Shown: positions 27,219 to 36,522 of the stretch, in pieces | Layout of the letters: each line of letters opens with the position of its first letter | Numbering within the stretch: the first letter of the stretch is position 1 | Source of the DNA: Novipirellula caenicola | Lineage (GTDB): Bacteria > Planctomycetota > Planctomycetia > Pirellulales > Pirellulaceae | Assembly: GCF_039545035.1 (NCBI RefSeq) | Contig: NZ_BAABRO010000023.1 | Coordinates: forward strand, 1-64,000 | Reading direction: 5' to 3' | Length of the DNA: 64,000 bases | Made by a program: the position numbers and the translations under genes | Notes under the pieces: generated by a model | What the model was told of the DNA's origin: nothing | The model's database searches: none | The model's input: only the letters and a program-made list of their open reading frames with translations

Positions 27219-28282
27219 CGAGATTGTTCCGGTTGCGGTTCTGGCTGCAGCACAAAATCGTCCATCTGCAACAAGCAGTCTTTGCTCAAGTCGTTGGTTG
27301 CAACCACGCGTTGTTGAAGCATTTGGTTGAGGGCGACGGCATCAACACCGCTGGGGTGACGCAGGAAATAAACGTCGTCGGAGCTGAGTTCATGTCCCTT
27401 GGCGATGTCATGTTTGAGAATCGCTCGATAGCGAATCGCGTTTTTGAATTGGGTCTCTTCGGCTTCGATTTCGATTCTTGTTTCGGTGCGGTTGGCTTGC
27501 TCGACGGTGCGAATACTTTGCACCATCGCCTGCAGTTCCGCAGGTTCCAGTGAAAACGGTTCATCCGGTGCGTTGACAATGCCGCGTTTCAAGATGAAAT
27601 GCTTTTCAATCACATCGGCTCCGAGTGCCACCGCGGCGGTGGCGACCGCGATGCCGTCGGTGTGGTCGGAGAATCCCACCGGACAGCCGAACATTTTCCG
27701 GTAGATTTCCATGCGGCCCAAGAAAACGCGATCCGCAGGAGTGGGATAGATACTGTTGCAGTGCAGAATGCAGTAGTTTTTGTTTCCGCTGCGTTCAAAG
27801 ATCTTGATCACTTGTTCGAGTTCGCCGTAGCTGACCAGCCCCGTCGATAGCAGCGTTGGTTTGCCGGTTTGGGCGACACGCTGAATCAGCTGCGGGAACG
27901 TGCCAATTTGAGCTGAGGCGAGTTTGAACAGATCGACCGACAGATCATTCAGTAGATCAACGGATTGTAGGTACGTTGGTGTCGAGAAAAACAGAATGCC
28001 ACGCTTATCGCAGTGCTCTTTCAGAGGCCGATGCCATGATTCGTCCAAGTCAATGGCTTGATGCAGTTTGCGTGTTTCGTCACTCGGGTCGAGGTAAAGG
28101 GCGTCGAGTGCGATCGATTGGAACTTGACGGCATCTGCCCCGGCTTCGGCTGCGGCATCGATCGTATCCAGGGCTAGTTGAAAATCTTGGCCATGATTCG
28201 ATCCGATTTCGGCAATGATGAAGGTGGGGGATCCGTCGCCGATGCGTACCGACCCAACGGTTAGCGCTCTGTTTGGGCTCAT
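27212..28282 (-). CDS. pseI: NeuB/PseI-type nonulosonic acid synthase
   Basis: The 356-residue protein has the NeuB N-terminus FIIAEIGSNHGQDFQLALD, then ADAVKFQSI, KLASAQIGTFPQL, GFSDHTDGI and VIEKHFIL, and a C-terminal SAF-like domain. It condenses phosphoenolpyruvate with a six-carbon amino sugar to give a nine-carbon nonulosonic acid. The gene set upstream (PseB, PseC, PseF-H) points to pseudaminic acid. The ATG at 28282 is preferred over TTG 28288. It follows the PseF-PseH fusion by 25 bases. Confidence 0.85.
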   Translation of the reverse strand: MSPNRALTVGSVRIGDGSPTFIIAEIGSNHGQDFQLALDTIDAAAEAGADAVKFQSIALDALYLDPSDETRKLHQAIDLDESWHRPLKEHCDKRGILFFSTPTYLQSVDLLNDLSVDLFKLASAQIGTFPQLIQRVAQTGKPTLLSTGLVSYGELEQVIKIFERSGNKNYCILHCNSIYPTPADRVFLGRMEIYRKMFGCPVGFSDHTDGIAVATAAVALGADVIEKHFILKRGIVNAPDEPFSLEPAELQAMVQSIRTVEQANRTETRIEIEAEETQFKNAIRYRAILKHDIAKGHELSSDDVYFLRHPSGVDAVALNQMLQQRVVATNDLSKDCLLQMDDFVLQPEPQPEQSRC

Positions 28283-28307
28283 CAGCAATGTATTGGTAGT
28301 GAGTGTG

Positions 28308-29471
28308 TCACGGACTCCGGAACCTTACAAATTTTTTTTCTGTTGAGGTCAGAATGAATCCGTTTTTCTTAAAGCAGGTTTGAGAGGCGATATTTGCCTG
28401 TTTGACGTCGGCAATGATGGGGGCCGAAGAGAGTTTGCGGAGTTCTTTGGTCGCAAGGCGGATCGCTTCGGCTCCGTACCCACGTCCTCGATGATTTGCC
28501 GCGACTGAGAAATCAACTTCCCAAACTCTGTCGCCGGCACAGTAGTCAAAACGTACTTGGCCCACCAATTCAGCGTCATCCTTCGTGGCAACGACGAATA
28601 GAAGTGAATGGTCATCCGAGAGTTGTGATCGAAACCACTGTGAATGCTCCTCCCACGATATCGGTCCTGTCCGACGAGATTGACTGCGGACAAGCGGGTC
28701 ATTGACCCAATCAAAGTAGGTTAAGCAATCTGCATCGGTTGCGGGACGCAAAACAAGGGCGGCGTTCGCAGTGCTTTTTTGCGACTCCGCAGTGAGTACT
28801 TGGAACGCCAGTTCGGCGCGTTTCCAGTCTTCTTCGGTATCAATGTCGTGAACTAAATGCAGTGGAATTGGGTAAAGGCAAACATGTTCAGGGAAAAATT
28901 TGGCGGCTTTGCCAAACACTTCTGGCAATCCCCAGTAGAACATGCCCGCGTCAAAGTAGCGTTCCGGCAGTTCTTGCGAACGTTTGGTTTCGTTTTCAGG
29001 CCAGACAAATTGTCCCCAGCCATCGTCGCGGATTTCGAACGCACGTTGGATCGGGGATGGGAACGTGGCTACCGAAAACGTCATTTCGGCACGACGTTCG
29101 TCCAACATGTTCAGTCCGTCGCGTAGTTGTTGTGCGTTGACGAACGGAGCCGTTGCGGTCAACATGCAGGCTCGGCTGATGTTGCCCAAGTGTTCGTTGC
29201 AGAACTCAATCGCATGTTTCATCACGCGATTGGATCCCACGGTGTCGCCCGACAATTCGGCGGGCCGTTGAAAAGGCAGTTCGGCACCGCAATGCCTCGC
29301 GACATCGGCAATTTGGTCGCAGTCGGTCGAGACAATCACATGGTCGAAGACGCCGGATTCGATGGCGGCGTTGATCGAGTATTCGATGATCGGCCGTCCG
29401 CAAAACGGACGGATGTTCTTGCCCGGGATGCGTTTGCTGCCACCGCGAGCGGGAATGATCGCAACAATCAT
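28308..29471 (-). CDS. PseF-PseH fusion: CMP-nonulosonate cytidylyltransferase plus GNAT acetyltransferase
   Basis: This 387-residue protein joins two Pse enzymes. Residues 1 to about 235 form the cytidylyltransferase: IIPARGGSKRIPGKNIRPF, STDCDQIADVA, and HDIDTEEDWKRAE at the end. Residues about 248-387 form a GNAT acetyltransferase: RPATDADCLTYFDWVNDPLVR, then AANHRGRGYGAEAI for acetyl-CoA binding. PseH acetylates the 4-amino UDP-sugar from PseC, and PseF activates the final acid with CTP. The two are usually separate genes. ATGA overlap with pseC. Confidence 0.85.
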   Translation of the reverse strand: MIVAIIPARGGSKRIPGKNIRPFCGRPIIEYSINAAIESGVFDHVIVSTDCDQIADVARHCGAELPFQRPAELSGDTVGSNRVMKHAIEFCNEHLGNISRACMLTATAPFVNAQQLRDGLNMLDERRAEMTFSVATFPSPIQRAFEIRDDGWGQFVWPENETKRSQELPERYFDAGMFYWGLPEVFGKAAKFFPEHVCLYPIPLHLVHDIDTEEDWKRAELAFQVLTAESQKSTANAALVLRPATDADCLTYFDWVNDPLVRSQSRRTGPISWEEHSQWFRSQLSDDHSLLFVVATKDDAELVGQVRFDYCAGDRVWEVDFSVAANHRGRGYGAEAIRLATKELRKLSSAPIIADVKQANIASQTCFKKNGFILTSTEKKFVRFRSP

Positions 29472-30685
29472 TTTGGGTTTGTGACCTCAAGCATGCTTTC
29501 GATTACCAATTGAACGTCGGCATCACTCATTTCGGGGAACAATGGCAAGCTTAGACATTGTCGGTAATACTGTTCAGCAATGGGACATTTTCCGGCGCGG
29601 TAGCCGAAGGTGGATTGATACCACGGCTGCAAGTGGACCGGAATGTACAACACTTGAGTGCCCACTCGTTTGGCACGAAGTGACTTCATCATCGAGCTTC
29701 GTGTTACCCCCAAGCGTTCGAAATCAACCATGATGGTATAGAGATGCCAGGACGTGAGATCGCGGTCACGTTCGTTACGCAATCCCGGGGTCCGAATCCA
29801 ATCGTTTGATGCAAAGGCATCGTTGTAAGCAGCAACAATTTCACGCCGTCGGTTTAGAAAGGAATCGAGTCGACTGAGTTGGCTGAGTCCCAGTGCACAT
29901 TGGAAATCAGTGATGCGATAATTGAACCCGAGATCGTGCATTTCGTAATACCAAGGCCCTTGTTCATCCAAGGCGGTGTCGCCGGTATTCTTGCCGCCCT
30001 CGCCTAGTCCGCGAAAATTTTCGGGTTCGCGGACCATGCCATGACTGCGAAGCCTACGTGCTCTTTGGGCGTATTGGTCATTGTCGGTGACGAGCATGCC
30101 GCCTTCGCCACACGTCATCGTTTTTACGGGGTGAAAGCTAAACGTGGTGATGTCGGCCCAAGAGTGTCCGCCTATCTTGTGGTGGCGAGCCTGGTGTTCA
30201 AATTGGCCGCCGACACCATGACAAGCGTCCTCGATCACGACCGCGCCGTGTTGCCGAGCGATCTTGCTGATCGCAACCATGTCGGCGGTTTGGCCTGCGT
30301 AATCCACCGCGACGACGCCGCGAGTGTCGGACTTCCAGTCGGCCGCAAGTTTGGCAGGATCAAGGTTGTAGGTGACCGGATCGATGTCACAAAAATCGGG
30401 AGTTGCTCCGACAAAGGCGGCACAATTGGCTGATGCGAGAAACGTATTCGGTGAGGTGATCACGCGATCGCCGGGACCGATTTCTGCAACCAGCATCGCG
30501 AGATGCAACGCGGCAGTTGCATTGCAAACCGCAACGGCGTGTTTCGCGCCGACTCGATCTGCAAACGCTTCTTCGAACTCGTCGACCTTTGGCCCCGTGG
30601 TCAACCAGCCAGACTGGATGGACTCGGTGATCGCCTGCAAGTCCGACGCGTCAATCGATTGACGGCCGTAGGGTAGGATGTCCAC
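29468..30685 (-). CDS. pseC: PseC UDP-4-keto-sugar transaminase
   Basis: The 405-residue DegT/DnrJ/EryC1 aminotransferase begins PYGRQSIDASDLQAITE, as PseC does. FSFHPVKTMTCGEGGML holds the PLP-binding Lys, and VIEDACHG the Asp contacting the cofactor. It transfers an amino group to C4 of the UDP-4-keto-6-deoxy sugar made by PseB. The start is GTG at 30685, sharing one base with the PseB stop (TAGTG). It overlaps the fusion gene by 4 bases. Confidence 0.9.
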   Translation of the reverse strand: MDILPYGRQSIDASDLQAITESIQSGWLTTGPKVDEFEEAFADRVGAKHAVAVCNATAALHLAMLVAEIGPGDRVITSPNTFLASANCAAFVGATPDFCDIDPVTYNLDPAKLAADWKSDTRGVVAVDYAGQTADMVAISKIARQHGAVVIEDACHGVGGQFEHQARHHKIGGHSWADITTFSFHPVKTMTCGEGGMLVTDNDQYAQRARRLRSHGMVREPENFRGLGEGGKNTGDTALDEQGPWYYEMHDLGFNYRITDFQCALGLSQLSRLDSFLNRRREIVAAYNDAFASNDWIRTPGLRNERDRDLTSWHLYTIMVDFERLGVTRSSMMKSLRAKRVGTQVLYIPVHLQPWYQSTFGYRAGKCPIAEQYYRQCLSLPLFPEMSDADVQLVIESMLEVTNPK

Positions 30686-31749
30686 TAGACGGCGAAGTTG
30701 GGGTCAACGTGTTGTTTGATCAATTGTCGCAACTCATCGACGTTTAACCATTGGTCGTTGCTTTCGGAGCTATAAAGAAAGTTATGCTTGACCTGAGTGG
30801 CGTCATGATGCGCCGCGAACGTCGCGATGGTTTCGTTGTGGTTGCGGCGATGCAGCATCGGGACGATCACGTAGTAGCGGTCGTTTTCGATCGTATTTTG
30901 GCTGTCGCTTGCGGTGACCATTTCTTCGTGTAACTTTTCACCGGGACGAATGCCTACAACGGGCTTCTCGCACTCGGGGCCAATCGCTTCGGCAAGATCG
31001 GTAATTCGGTAAGATGGAATCTTGGGCACCAGGATCTCGCCACCGATGCTGTTATCAAGCGTGTACAGCACCATATTGACGCCCTCATCCAACGAGATAT
31101 TGAAACGCGTCATGCTGGGATCGGTGATCGGCAGCACGCCAGTGTCTCGTCGCTTCAAAAAGAATGGGATCACGCTGCCGCGGCTGCCCATCACGTTGCC
31201 ATAACGGACGACCGAAAAGCGGATGTCGCGATGCCCTTTTAAGTTGTTCGCGGCAATAAACAGTTTGTCCGAGCAAAGTTTGGTTGCACCGTACAGGTTG
31301 ATTGGCGCCGCCGCCTTGTCGGTGCTCAACGCCACCACGTTTTTCACGTTAGTATCCAACGCGGCCTCAATAACATTCTGGGCTCCGAGAACGTTGGTTT
31401 TGACCGCTTCAAACGGATTGTACTCCGCTGCGGGTACTTGTTTCATTGCGGCGGCGTGAATGACCGTGTCGATGCCTTCCATCGCACGTTGCAGCCGGTC
31501 CTTGTCGCGAACGTTTCCGATGAAAAAACGAATCGCGGGGTATTCGTCGACTGGGAATTGCTCCGCCATTTCGGATTGTTTCAATTCGTCTCGCGAAAAA
31601 ATCACCATCCGCGTGACATCGGGCCAGCGGCGAAAGACCTCGGAAACGAAACGACGACCAAACGATCCGGTCCCGCCCGTGACGAGGATGGATCTTCCGC
31701 TCAGCCCAGGGCTGTTTGACCCCGCGGCGGTGTTCGTAACTTCACTCAT
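30685..31749 (-). CDS. pseB: PseB UDP-GlcNAc 4,6-dehydratase (inverting)
   Basis: The 354-residue SDR has SILVTGGTGSFGRRFV, VIHAAAMKQVPAAEYNPFEA and STDKAAAPINLYGATKL, in which DKA and Tyr-xxx-Lys are catalytic. This is the PseB/FlaA1 pattern of inverting dehydratases. It commits UDP-GlcNAc to pseudaminic acid. The ATG at 31749 (SEVTN...) is preferred; longer frames reach 31827 with no family sequence. It heads the operon, so a promoter should lie in 31750-32340. Confidence 0.9.
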   Translation of the reverse strand: MSEVTNTAAGSNSPGLSGRSILVTGGTGSFGRRFVSEVFRRWPDVTRMVIFSRDELKQSEMAEQFPVDEYPAIRFFIGNVRDKDRLQRAMEGIDTVIHAAAMKQVPAAEYNPFEAVKTNVLGAQNVIEAALDTNVKNVVALSTDKAAAPINLYGATKLCSDKLFIAANNLKGHRDIRFSVVRYGNVMGSRGSVIPFFLKRRDTGVLPITDPSMTRFNISLDEGVNMVLYTLDNSIGGEILVPKIPSYRITDLAEAIGPECEKPVVGIRPGEKLHEEMVTASDSQNTIENDRYYVIVPMLHRRNHNETIATFAAHHDATQVKHNFLYSSESNDQWLNVDELRQLIKQHVDPNFAV

Positions 31750-32340
31750 CCTGTTAACTCTTACCTTCTGCGAACGGGTTTGGTGATCGATTGATGCAAT
31801 TCGTTGACGTCCGAGTTCGACTGACAAGCCGATCGGTATCGCTCTAGTTGTTCCAACCTTTTCGTCGCAACCAACGCGACGAAACGAAATGCTAGCGACG
31901 ACATTTGATTGAGGAGGTCAATGAAAGTTTCTGGCGGTTTGGCGAGAGCTGTCCGGTAATTTCGAACGTTTCTCTCGCCGCAACCGGACAACTTGCAACT
32001 TGCCGCTACGAAAGTCGTGCCTGCGTTGGCGCGGACTTCGTCCACGTGGGTGACCGCTGCACTCAATGACTTTGTGGATTTAGGGGTACTGGGTAAATGC
32101 CGCCGGCGTTCCAGCGTGCTCAGTTTCCCTATGTTGGGCGTTCTGACGCAAGCCCAGTCCGACGGCAAGGACTTGCAATGCAGAGAGAAGCAGAAGAAAC
32201 CACAACGCAAGACAGCGGTGGATCGCAGGAGTGCATCCGTCGTTGGCACACGAGGCCTTGCTAGCGTGGTTGCGATGGTGCCAGAGAGAAGGTGGATGCA
32301 ATGCAAGCATTTGCTTGCCATAGGCGAGGTGGATGGTGCA
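31750..32340. other. leader region of the pse operon, no recognised gene
   Basis: A minus-strand frame of 194 codons covers 31761-32345, ending 12 bases before pseB, but it shows no family motif and half of it runs through repeat-like DNA. The stretch holds two interleaved inverted repeats (31941-31990) and an exact 26-base copy (32029-32054) of a segment at 12595-12620. It probably contains the promoter and leader RNA of the operon. Confidence 0.4.
31941..31990 (-). promoter_or_regulatory. interleaved inverted repeats, possible leader-RNA switch
   Basis: GGCGAGAG (31941-31948) pairs with CTCTCGCC (31972-31979), and TGTCCGGT (31950-31957) pairs with ACCGGACA (31983-31990). The order a-b-a'-b' means the two 8-bp stems either form a pseudoknot or exclude each other. 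It lies about 190 bases upstream of the pseB start. Confidence 0.4.
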
Positions 32341-32349
32341 AGCATGGTT

Positions 32350-32996
32350 TCACCAGCCCTCCCCCGACCGCTTTTAGCGGTCGATCCTCCCGGAGGGAGG
32401 GTGAATTGGAATTTACCTTCCCCTTGGGGAGGTCAGAGTCGGCGGTAGCCGGCTCTGGGAGGGGTTCGTGGTGTTAGAAGTGGACGGTGCAAGCGTGGTT
32501 TCACCACCCTCCCCGACCGCTTCGCGGTCGACCCTCCCGGAGGGAGGGTGAATTGGAATTTACCTCCCCTGTGGGGAGGTCAGAGTCGGCGGTAGCCGGC
32601 TCTGGGTGGGGCTCGTGGTGTTAGAAGTGGACGGTGGAAGCGTGGTTTCACCACCCTCCCCGACCGCTTTCGGCGGTCGACCCTCCCGGCGGGAGGGTGA
32701 ATTGGAATTTGCCTCCCTTTTGGGGAGGTCAGAGTCGGCGGGAGCCGGCTCTGGGTGGGGCTGTTAGGGATGGATGGTGCAAGCGTGGTTTCACCACCCT
32801 CCCCGACCGCTTTCAGCGGTCGACCCTCCCGGAGGGAGGGTGAATTGGGATTTGCCTCCCCTTTGGGGAGGTCAGAGTCGGCGGGAGCCGGCTCTGGGTG
32901 GGGCTCGGGGGGTTAGAAGTGGATGGTGCAAGCATGGTTTCACCACCCTCCCCGACCGCTTCCAGCGGTCGACCCTCCCGGAGGGAGGGTGAATTG
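32350..32996. repeat. multi-hairpin repeat array, block 4 (about 4.5 units)
   Basis: The anchor GGTTTCACCA starts at 32346, 32497, 32644, 32787 and 32936, spacings of 151, 147, 143 and 149. Each unit has GACCGC...GCGGTC, CCCTCCCGGAGGGAGGG, CCTCCCCTTTGGGGAGG (variants) and AGAGTCGGCGGTAGCCGGCTCT or a GGAGCC version. The array ends about 60 bases before the stop of the O-antigen ligase gene. Confidence 0.95.
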
Positions 32997-33052
32997 GCTT
33001 TGCACGCATTGCTAATGCGGCTTGAATTGCGAAGCACTTCCGATTTGACCGC

Positions 33053-35899
33053 CTAGCGGAGCTGTTGCTGGGCCATTTGTTGGATGACGGCGTCGAAGCG
33101 ACGGTCATCGGGGAAACGCTCGCGTGCTTTTCTCGCCAGAACCCGGGCGTCGTCGATGCGGTCCTGCTCTCTCAGTCGGTTGATGTGCTTCAGCTGTAGG
33201 TTCGCATTGGTCGAATTCAGCTCGGTCGCTTTTTGATACGACGCGAATGCGTCATCGTATCGCCCCAAGACATAGGCCGTGTCGGCATACAGTTCTTCAC
33301 AACGGGCGCGTTCGGCAATCGTTTCGCTTTCGCCGCAGGCGAGCCCGGCAAACGCTTGGGACAACAACTCCTGGTCAGGATCAGGACGTGTGATCAGGTA
33401 TGCCGCAGCGGCACGGTAATTGGCCGTGTTGGGTGGCACGACACTAGCAATCGAGATTTCGGGGTAGGACTCAAGCAACTTGAGCGCGAACGGGGTTTGA
33501 TTGGGTTGCCGCTCTAGTAGTTTTCGCAAATAGGTCACTCCAAGCTCGGGTTCGTGACTGTCGAGCGAAAGTTTGGCGAGTTGTTGTAATGCGGCGGAGT
33601 ACGTGCCGTACAGCTTGCTAAGCTGCTGCAGGATCGCTCGCGTGCGGTCTTGATCGGTGTAGACGAAATCCAAATACAAGCTGGACGTACGGGCTTCACG
33701 CGACAGCGGGCGGACGGAAAGCTCGGCTTCGGCGTTTTTTAATGCCGTGATGTAATGACGTGACAGCGATGAATTTGTCACCGACGCGATCTCGGATGCA
33801 TCATTGTTTGACGTGTCGTCGTCTGTTGCGTCCTCTGGCAAACGGTGGTTCGTCGTATGCGCGGTGACCGGTTTGTTTTGAGCATGCCATTTTAAACGCC
33901 GGACCGCTGGGGCGGTTTGCAAATACAGTTCGCGAAGCTGCTCCGCAGTTTTCGGGTTCGCTTGCACCACTTCGTCGTAACGAGCGAGTTGGAAATGCAA
34001 GTCGCTGAGAGCTCGATAGACTGCGGGCGATTCCGTTTGTTGGGCAAGGTTCTCAAGCGGTGAGATCAGCGTTTCGAGCTGTGCGGGGGCGGTTCCTCGT
34101 TGTGCAAGCAGTGCTTTGGTGCGGCGAACGACGGCGTCCGCATTGGCATCCGTTTGCAATACACTGAGCGCCCAAACGCTTGGAAGTACGGCGATCACGG
34201 CTATGGCGATCGAAGGAGAAAGCGTTTTCTTGGTTTGGAAACGGATTCGTGACTTGCGAGACACCGTCACTGGTTCAATTGGTGCCGGTTCGATCTGGAC
34301 TGCATCGTCGTCGGATCGATCGAGATCGCTCGAGACATCTTGTTCGGTTGCGATGTCATCGGCCGCTTCATCTGCGGTATCGCTGGCGTCGTCGACATCA
34401 AAGTACTCGTCCGAATCATCGTACGGGTCGAATTCACCTCGCACGAAATCAGCGTCGCGGGATCTCGGTGCAACGAGGTAACCTCGTGTCGACGCGACGG
34501 GCAAGAAGATCGCACAGGCAATCAGGTTGGCGGGGATGATCAATCCCATGTCGAAAAATTGCGAAACGGTCAGCGAGCCTAGAATGTACCAACCGGCGAC
34601 TCGCAGTCCATGGTCGACGGCATCCGGTGAGTCGTTTAGTTTGTTTAGCGAGCGGATGATACCGACGATCATAACCGCGACGAATAGCAGTCCGGGAATG
34701 CCTTGCTCGGTAAACATTTCTAACCACAAATTGTCAGCATGGTGCGCCCATCCGTCGCTGCTTTTTTCGAGATGGGTTAGATGCGCATCGGCGAACGTAC
34801 CCAATCCGCTGCCGGCCGGCAGGTAGGTGGTTGCTGCCGCCATGGCGTCAGTCCAAAGCGGTATTCGCCCATCATTGAGCAGTGTCGAATCATCGCGATC
34901 GGACAGCAGCTCCATGCGATCCAACGACGTCAGATCAAGATTGAACGGGACGATCAACAGGGCGACAGCGATCGCCAGCACGGCAATGATGACCGGGATG
35001 CTAGCGGTGCCGCGGCGAGCCCGGATCCATCCGAGCGCAAGCGTGAATCCGATGATCGCACTGACCAATCCGCCTCGAGATCCACAAACAAGCAATGCAG
35101 CGGTGCACAGTACCAAGCTGATCAAGGCGATACTAGAGTCTCGATCGCTGGCTAATGAGATCAGGTCGTTGACTTCGAAATTTTCATCATCCACTTCGGT
35201 GCCGATCAAAGCGGATAATCGCCAAGCGAGCACTCCCATGCTGGCACCGACGCCGATATTCATCAGCAACGCCGCATTGTTGCGATTGACGAATGCGGCA
35301 AAATGAGATCCGCGATCAATCGCATTCATGCCAAGCAGGTCGGTCTCGGGGCTGACGAGATGAAATATGCCCAAGGCTGCGTGCACGGCGGCGCCGGCAG
35401 CGAGCCCAGCCATCAACAACACTAAACGCCTGCGGTTCTGGAAGACCGAGGCGGAGGTCCAGGCGAGGGTTGCGACAACCAATAACATCGCGACAGCGTG
35501 ACGCGATGCAGCCGGATCAATCGAGATCGGGTGCATCGACGAGGTTTCGGCCTGTGATCCCAAAACAGGTGCAAGCCAGGTGGTGTAGGCGGCAGCCGAT
35601 CCGGGGCTGAGCAGGTTGGTCAAGAAACCAGGCAGCGGCAGCGTTTGAAACCAACCGTACGCGGCCCAGCAAAGTAGGAGGATGGCGAGCCAGTGGAAGC
35701 GAGGGCCTCCTTGAGTGTCGCGATCCAAAATCGAGGGTAAAGCCAAAACCCCGGCTAGCAAAACCGCAGCCGAGGCCGCCCATTGCGCCCAGGGCAGGAT
35801 GCCGCCGTAATCAATGGCGACAGCGCATGGCAGCACTGCCAGAATACAGGCGGACGCCCATAGCGAGATTTGAATTAGTAGCGGGACGATCGATTTCAT
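33053..35899 (-). CDS. O-antigen ligase/polymerase family membrane protein with TPR-like C-terminus
   Basis: The 948-residue protein has about a dozen membrane segments in its first 480 residues with the Wzy_C/O-antigen ligase pattern: HFAAFVNRNNAALLMNIG, then GSRGGLVSAIIGF, and the periplasmic loop GSGLGTFADAHLTHLEKSSD. A very acidic linker follows (many Asp/Glu, about 510-570). One more membrane helix and a helical TPR-like domain come last (LYADTAYVLGRYDDAFASYQ). The family polymerises or transfers glycan at the outer face of the inner membrane. The ATG at 35899 is chosen because the 43 upstream residues lack family sequence. Confidence 0.8.
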   Translation of the reverse strand: MKSIVPLLIQISLWASACILAVLPCAVAIDYGGILPWAQWAASAAVLLAGVLALPSILDRDTQGGPRFHWLAILLLCWAAYGWFQTLPLPGFLTNLLSPGSAAAYTTWLAPVLGSQAETSSMHPISIDPAASRHAVAMLLVVATLAWTSASVFQNRRRLVLLMAGLAAGAAVHAALGIFHLVSPETDLLGMNAIDRGSHFAAFVNRNNAALLMNIGVGASMGVLAWRLSALIGTEVDDENFEVNDLISLASDRDSSIALISLVLCTAALLVCGSRGGLVSAIIGFTLALGWIRARRGTASIPVIIAVLAIAVALLIVPFNLDLTSLDRMELLSDRDDSTLLNDGRIPLWTDAMAAATTYLPAGSGLGTFADAHLTHLEKSSDGWAHHADNLWLEMFTEQGIPGLLFVAVMIVGIIRSLNKLNDSPDAVDHGLRVAGWYILGSLTVSQFFDMGLIIPANLIACAIFLPVASTRGYLVAPRSRDADFVRGEFDPYDDSDEYFDVDDASDTADEAADDIATEQDVSSDLDRSDDDAVQIEPAPIEPVTVSRKSRIRFQTKKTLSPSIAIAVIAVLPSVWALSVLQTDANADAVVRRTKALLAQRGTAPAQLETLISPLENLAQQTESPAVYRALSDLHFQLARYDEVVQANPKTAEQLRELYLQTAPAVRRLKWHAQNKPVTAHTTNHRLPEDATDDDTSNNDASEIASVTNSSLSRHYITALKNAEAELSVRPLSREARTSSLYLDFVYTDQDRTRAILQQLSKLYGTYSAALQQLAKLSLDSHEPELGVTYLRKLLERQPNQTPFALKLLESYPEISIASVVPPNTANYRAAAAYLITRPDPDQELLSQAFAGLACGESETIAERARCEELYADTAYVLGRYDDAFASYQKATELNSTNANLQLKHINRLREQDRIDDARVLARKARERFPDDRRFDAVIQQMAQQQLR

Positions 35900-36218
35900 A
35901 GACGGATTTCGAGACTGCGTATCCTCTCGAGACCCCTTAGTGGCGGGGGCAAGGGATGCACTGGCGTAGCGGATCTTGCTGAAAATTCGGTGGAACGCTT
36001 TTGGCAAGCTTGCTGCTGATATCAGCATGCAGCTTTGACAAGAGCCACTACGACGATGATTGTGTCGTTGGATTAGGGATTAGACATGCGGCTCAACAAG
36101 AACGCGTATTTTAGCTCATCTTACCCACACAAAACGCGGATTTTGTCTGAGACGAGTCTTCTGCCCCACCTAACCCTAGCATTCCCCCGTGCTCGGCGCC
36201 CTCATTTGCCGACGGACT

Positions 36219-36240
36219 AAAAAAAAATAGAAGGTTCTAT
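36219..36240 (-). terminator. possible intrinsic terminator of the menaquinone operon
   Basis: On the minus strand ATAGAACCTTCTAT is followed directly by nine T (A-run at 36219-36227 on the plus strand). The stem is short and AT-rich, so it is weak. An outer pair TTGCCGAC (36206-36213) / GTCGGCGA (36243-36250) could enclose it. It lies about 280 bases after the mqnE stop. Confidence 0.35.
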
Positions 36241-36463
36241 CTGTCGGCGATGACGCAATTGCCATCTCGATTTTGATGTGGGGGCCGACGTTTGGTTCCC
36301 ACTGGGGAGAGCGATTTTTACCTAGGAAGTGCCGTGAAGGGAATTGAGGTGCGGTCCGTCGATCGCGTAATGACGTTCGATAGTCCGCAGCAAGGCGTTA
36401 ATGGGGCCGGGCGTCATCAAAATGGAGCATCCCCGCTGAAGATCCGGTGACCGGCCTCGTCAT

Positions 36464-36515
36464 CTCCTCACTCCTCACTCCTCACTCCGTGTCTCCGTGT
36501 CTCCGTGTCTCGAGC
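36464..36515. repeat. CTCCTCA and CTCCGTGT minisatellites near the mqnE stop
   Basis: Three CTCCTCA units followed by three CTCCGTGT units lie just beyond the mqnE stop codon at 36523. Confidence 0.8.
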
Positions 36516-36522
36516 CTTCCCT

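Larger units (their letters stand above)
35900..36522. other. intergenic region between mqnE and the O-antigen ligase gene
   Basis: About 620 bases with no recognised gene. It contains a terminator-like hairpin (36219-36240), a short CTCCTCA/CTCCGTGT array near its right end, and presumably the promoter of the O-antigen ligase gene. Confidence 0.5.

Noticed and set aside
31761-32345. 194-codon minus-strand frame upstream of pseB
   Set aside because: No family motif; much of it runs through repeat-like sequence. The last 47 codons could be a small upstream gene, but nothing supports it.
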